NCBI GenBank assembly: GCA_963575745.1 | Contig: CAUYUJ010018467.1 | Location: 81,501 to 145,500, forward strand | Direction: 5' to 3' | From: Prorocentrum cordatum | Lineage: Eukaryota; Sar; Dinophyceae; Prorocentrales; Prorocentraceae | Length of the DNA stretch: 64,000 nucleotides | Shown: in pieces, positions 62,687-64,000 of the stretch | Layout of the letters: each line of letters starts with the position of its first letter | Position numbering within the stretch: position 1 is the first letter of the stretch | Notes under the pieces: generated by a model | Told to the model about the DNA's origin: nothing | Databases searched by the model: none | Seen by the model: only the letters and a program-made list of their open reading frames with translations | Program-made: the position numbers and the translations under genes

Positions 62687-63763
62687 CTAGGCATCTATGC
62701 CAGCACCTGCATATTCACGAGTCAACCACACATGCTCATCAGGGAGCGAGTCGCCCTCTGATTGGTGACTCTTCACCTTAATCACATGAGCGCAACGGCC
62801 CGCGCCACCACCGCTCCCCACGCCATTCACGCCAGAAGTGCTGTCTGGCTTGCGTCGCAGACAGGCCAGCCCCAGGATCCCGAGAACACGTGATAAAAGC
62901 GGCACTGTCTGAGTACACTTGCAAGGGGTTGCCGCGATCCCACTCGCAATGGGTGCCCCACCCCCCTCAAAAAACACGTCTTCTCCGTCCCTCGCCTGCT
63001 GCAGCGCGATCCCATTGCAAGCTCCCACGACAGCGCGTGCCTGGTCAATCAGCGCAGTCGAAAAAACTGCGCGACCGATTCCTGACCCAGCGGCGCAATG
63101 CGCCGACCAGTCGGCAACGCGCATCTCCCGAGAAGCGCCAGTCAGCAGGCCCCCCCTCACACCAACCCTTGACATCAGGCTCGGCCCGGGGAAAACACCA
63201 GCGGGGGAAATGGTAGAGGCATTTGCGGAACAAATCTCCACGTGCCTCGCTCCAGCCGCAAACCCTCCAGCAGCTCCTCGAAGAGAGGGTGGGCATGCCT
63301 CCCTGCGCACTCGTTCGAGGCACGGGCTCTGATATAACCGGCGACGCAAGGTCCCCCGCTAAGCTGGAAGAATCCAAGTGGAGCCTCCAATGCGGTTTCA
63401 AATGATAGCCGAATGTTGGCCCCAGGTTTCGCTAGCCGCAGTGCTGAACAAACGCTCGAGAGAACTCCAGCGCACCTGGATCACACAGGCCCCCGTCACA
63501 CAGCCCAGACTCCAGAGGCACGAGGCAGCCGACGATGTTTCACGCGCAAGGCCACACAGAAAGCCCGCGCCAAAATCAAGCGCGGAGTACGCCTGTCCAA
63601 AAATATCAAGCGATATGAAGAAGTTGATAATATCCCGATCCTTGGAAACGCTACGCGGACGGCCAGCGATGTGCCCGCGCGCTGGGCCCAGGGCCTGGCC
63701 TTCGTAGGCACCGCGCGACCAAGTCCAAAATGCTGCCAGGGCCCATCGTGTCACGACTTCCAC
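62687..63763 (-). pseudogene. Probable retroelement RNase H remnant
   Basis: Minus-strand fragments in several registers: SALDFGAGFLCGLARETSSA, then RWSSLERLFSTAASETWGQH. A helix-like stretch follows, then VADWSAHCAAGSGIGRAVFS, and finally HVIKVKSHQSEGDSLPDEHV and WLTREYAGAGIDA before a stop at 62687. The KVKSH box followed by a helix where NEYAD would be expected matches the C-terminal part of RNase H domains of dinoflagellate LINEs. The N-terminal part is not recognised. Frame changes mark it as decayed. Confidence 0.4.
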
Positions 63764-64000
63764 CGAGTGGGCGACAAGCGGACCACGTTGGGCCCCGCGC
63801 TGGGCGGCTCGCTAACGCGATCCTGCCGGGGCACACTTGGGCAAGAGACCCTCGGCCCCGGAGGCCCTGGAGGCCGCTATTCTGAGGCCGTGCAACTTTC
63901 GGCCCGTAATGCCCGTGACAGCCACGCACCAGAAGTGCCGCGGCCGTCGGAAACCTCCTCATGACGGCGTTCACCTAGACTCCTGCTTCGCGCAAATTCC
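63764..64000. other. Window end, no gene recognised
   Basis: GC-rich sequence that may continue the retroelement remnant on its left. The window ends before this can be decided. Confidence 0.3.

Overview
The window looks like nuclear DNA of a dinoflagellate alga; I cannot name the species. The signs are GC-rich sequence, genes separated by kilobases of simple repeats, introns that fit GT-AG or GC-AG boundaries, a divergent C5-cytosine-methyltransferase-like gene, and large decayed retroelements (a LINE and a DIRS/PAT-type tyrosine-recombinase element). Nothing suggests bacterial operons, rRNA, tRNA or CRISPR. Only three loci look like plausible non-LINE/DIRS genes. Most long open frames are shadows of triplet repeats or GC-rich DNA.

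Layout. 0-2.2 kb: a hairpin-forming minisatellite between two direct-repeat copies. 2.3-9.0 kb: two forward genes about 1 kb apart. The first is methyltransferase-like and probably lacks its catalytic cysteine. The second encodes about 1,242 aa with a ParB-like region, and its last three introns are made almost wholly of trinucleotide repeats. 9.0-10.6 kb: triplet tracts, a 133-bp minisatellite and T/A tracts. 10.8-13.7 kb: retroelement remnants (RNase H, a hypothetical frame, another RNase H tail). 14-17 kb: satellites, mainly a 90-bp family. 20.0-27.5 kb, minus strand: a decayed LINE in the order ORF1, RNase H, endonuclease, reverse transcriptase, zinc finger. 28.1-38.3 kb, minus strand: a nearly complete DIRS/PAT-like element with split direct repeats (A1, ORFs, B1, A2, B2), gag-like frames, RT, RNase H, a J-domain motif and a tyrosine recombinase. 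38.4-50.6 kb: satellites, dispersed repeats and a foldback element. 50.7-52.0 kb, minus strand: a two-exon 3-hydroxyisobutyrate-dehydrogenase-like gene with a mitochondrial-type leader, the clearest housekeeping gene. 52-62 kb: microsatellites, a 53-bp satellite and hairpins. 62.7-63.8 kb, minus strand: another probable RNase H remnant.

The most interesting points are the microsatellite introns and the duplicated last intron/exon of the second gene, the pairing of a methyltransferase-like gene with a ParB-like gene, and the split-direct-repeat element carrying a J-domain motif. Splice sites, domain assignments and repeat relationships were read by eye. No database search or transcript evidence was available.
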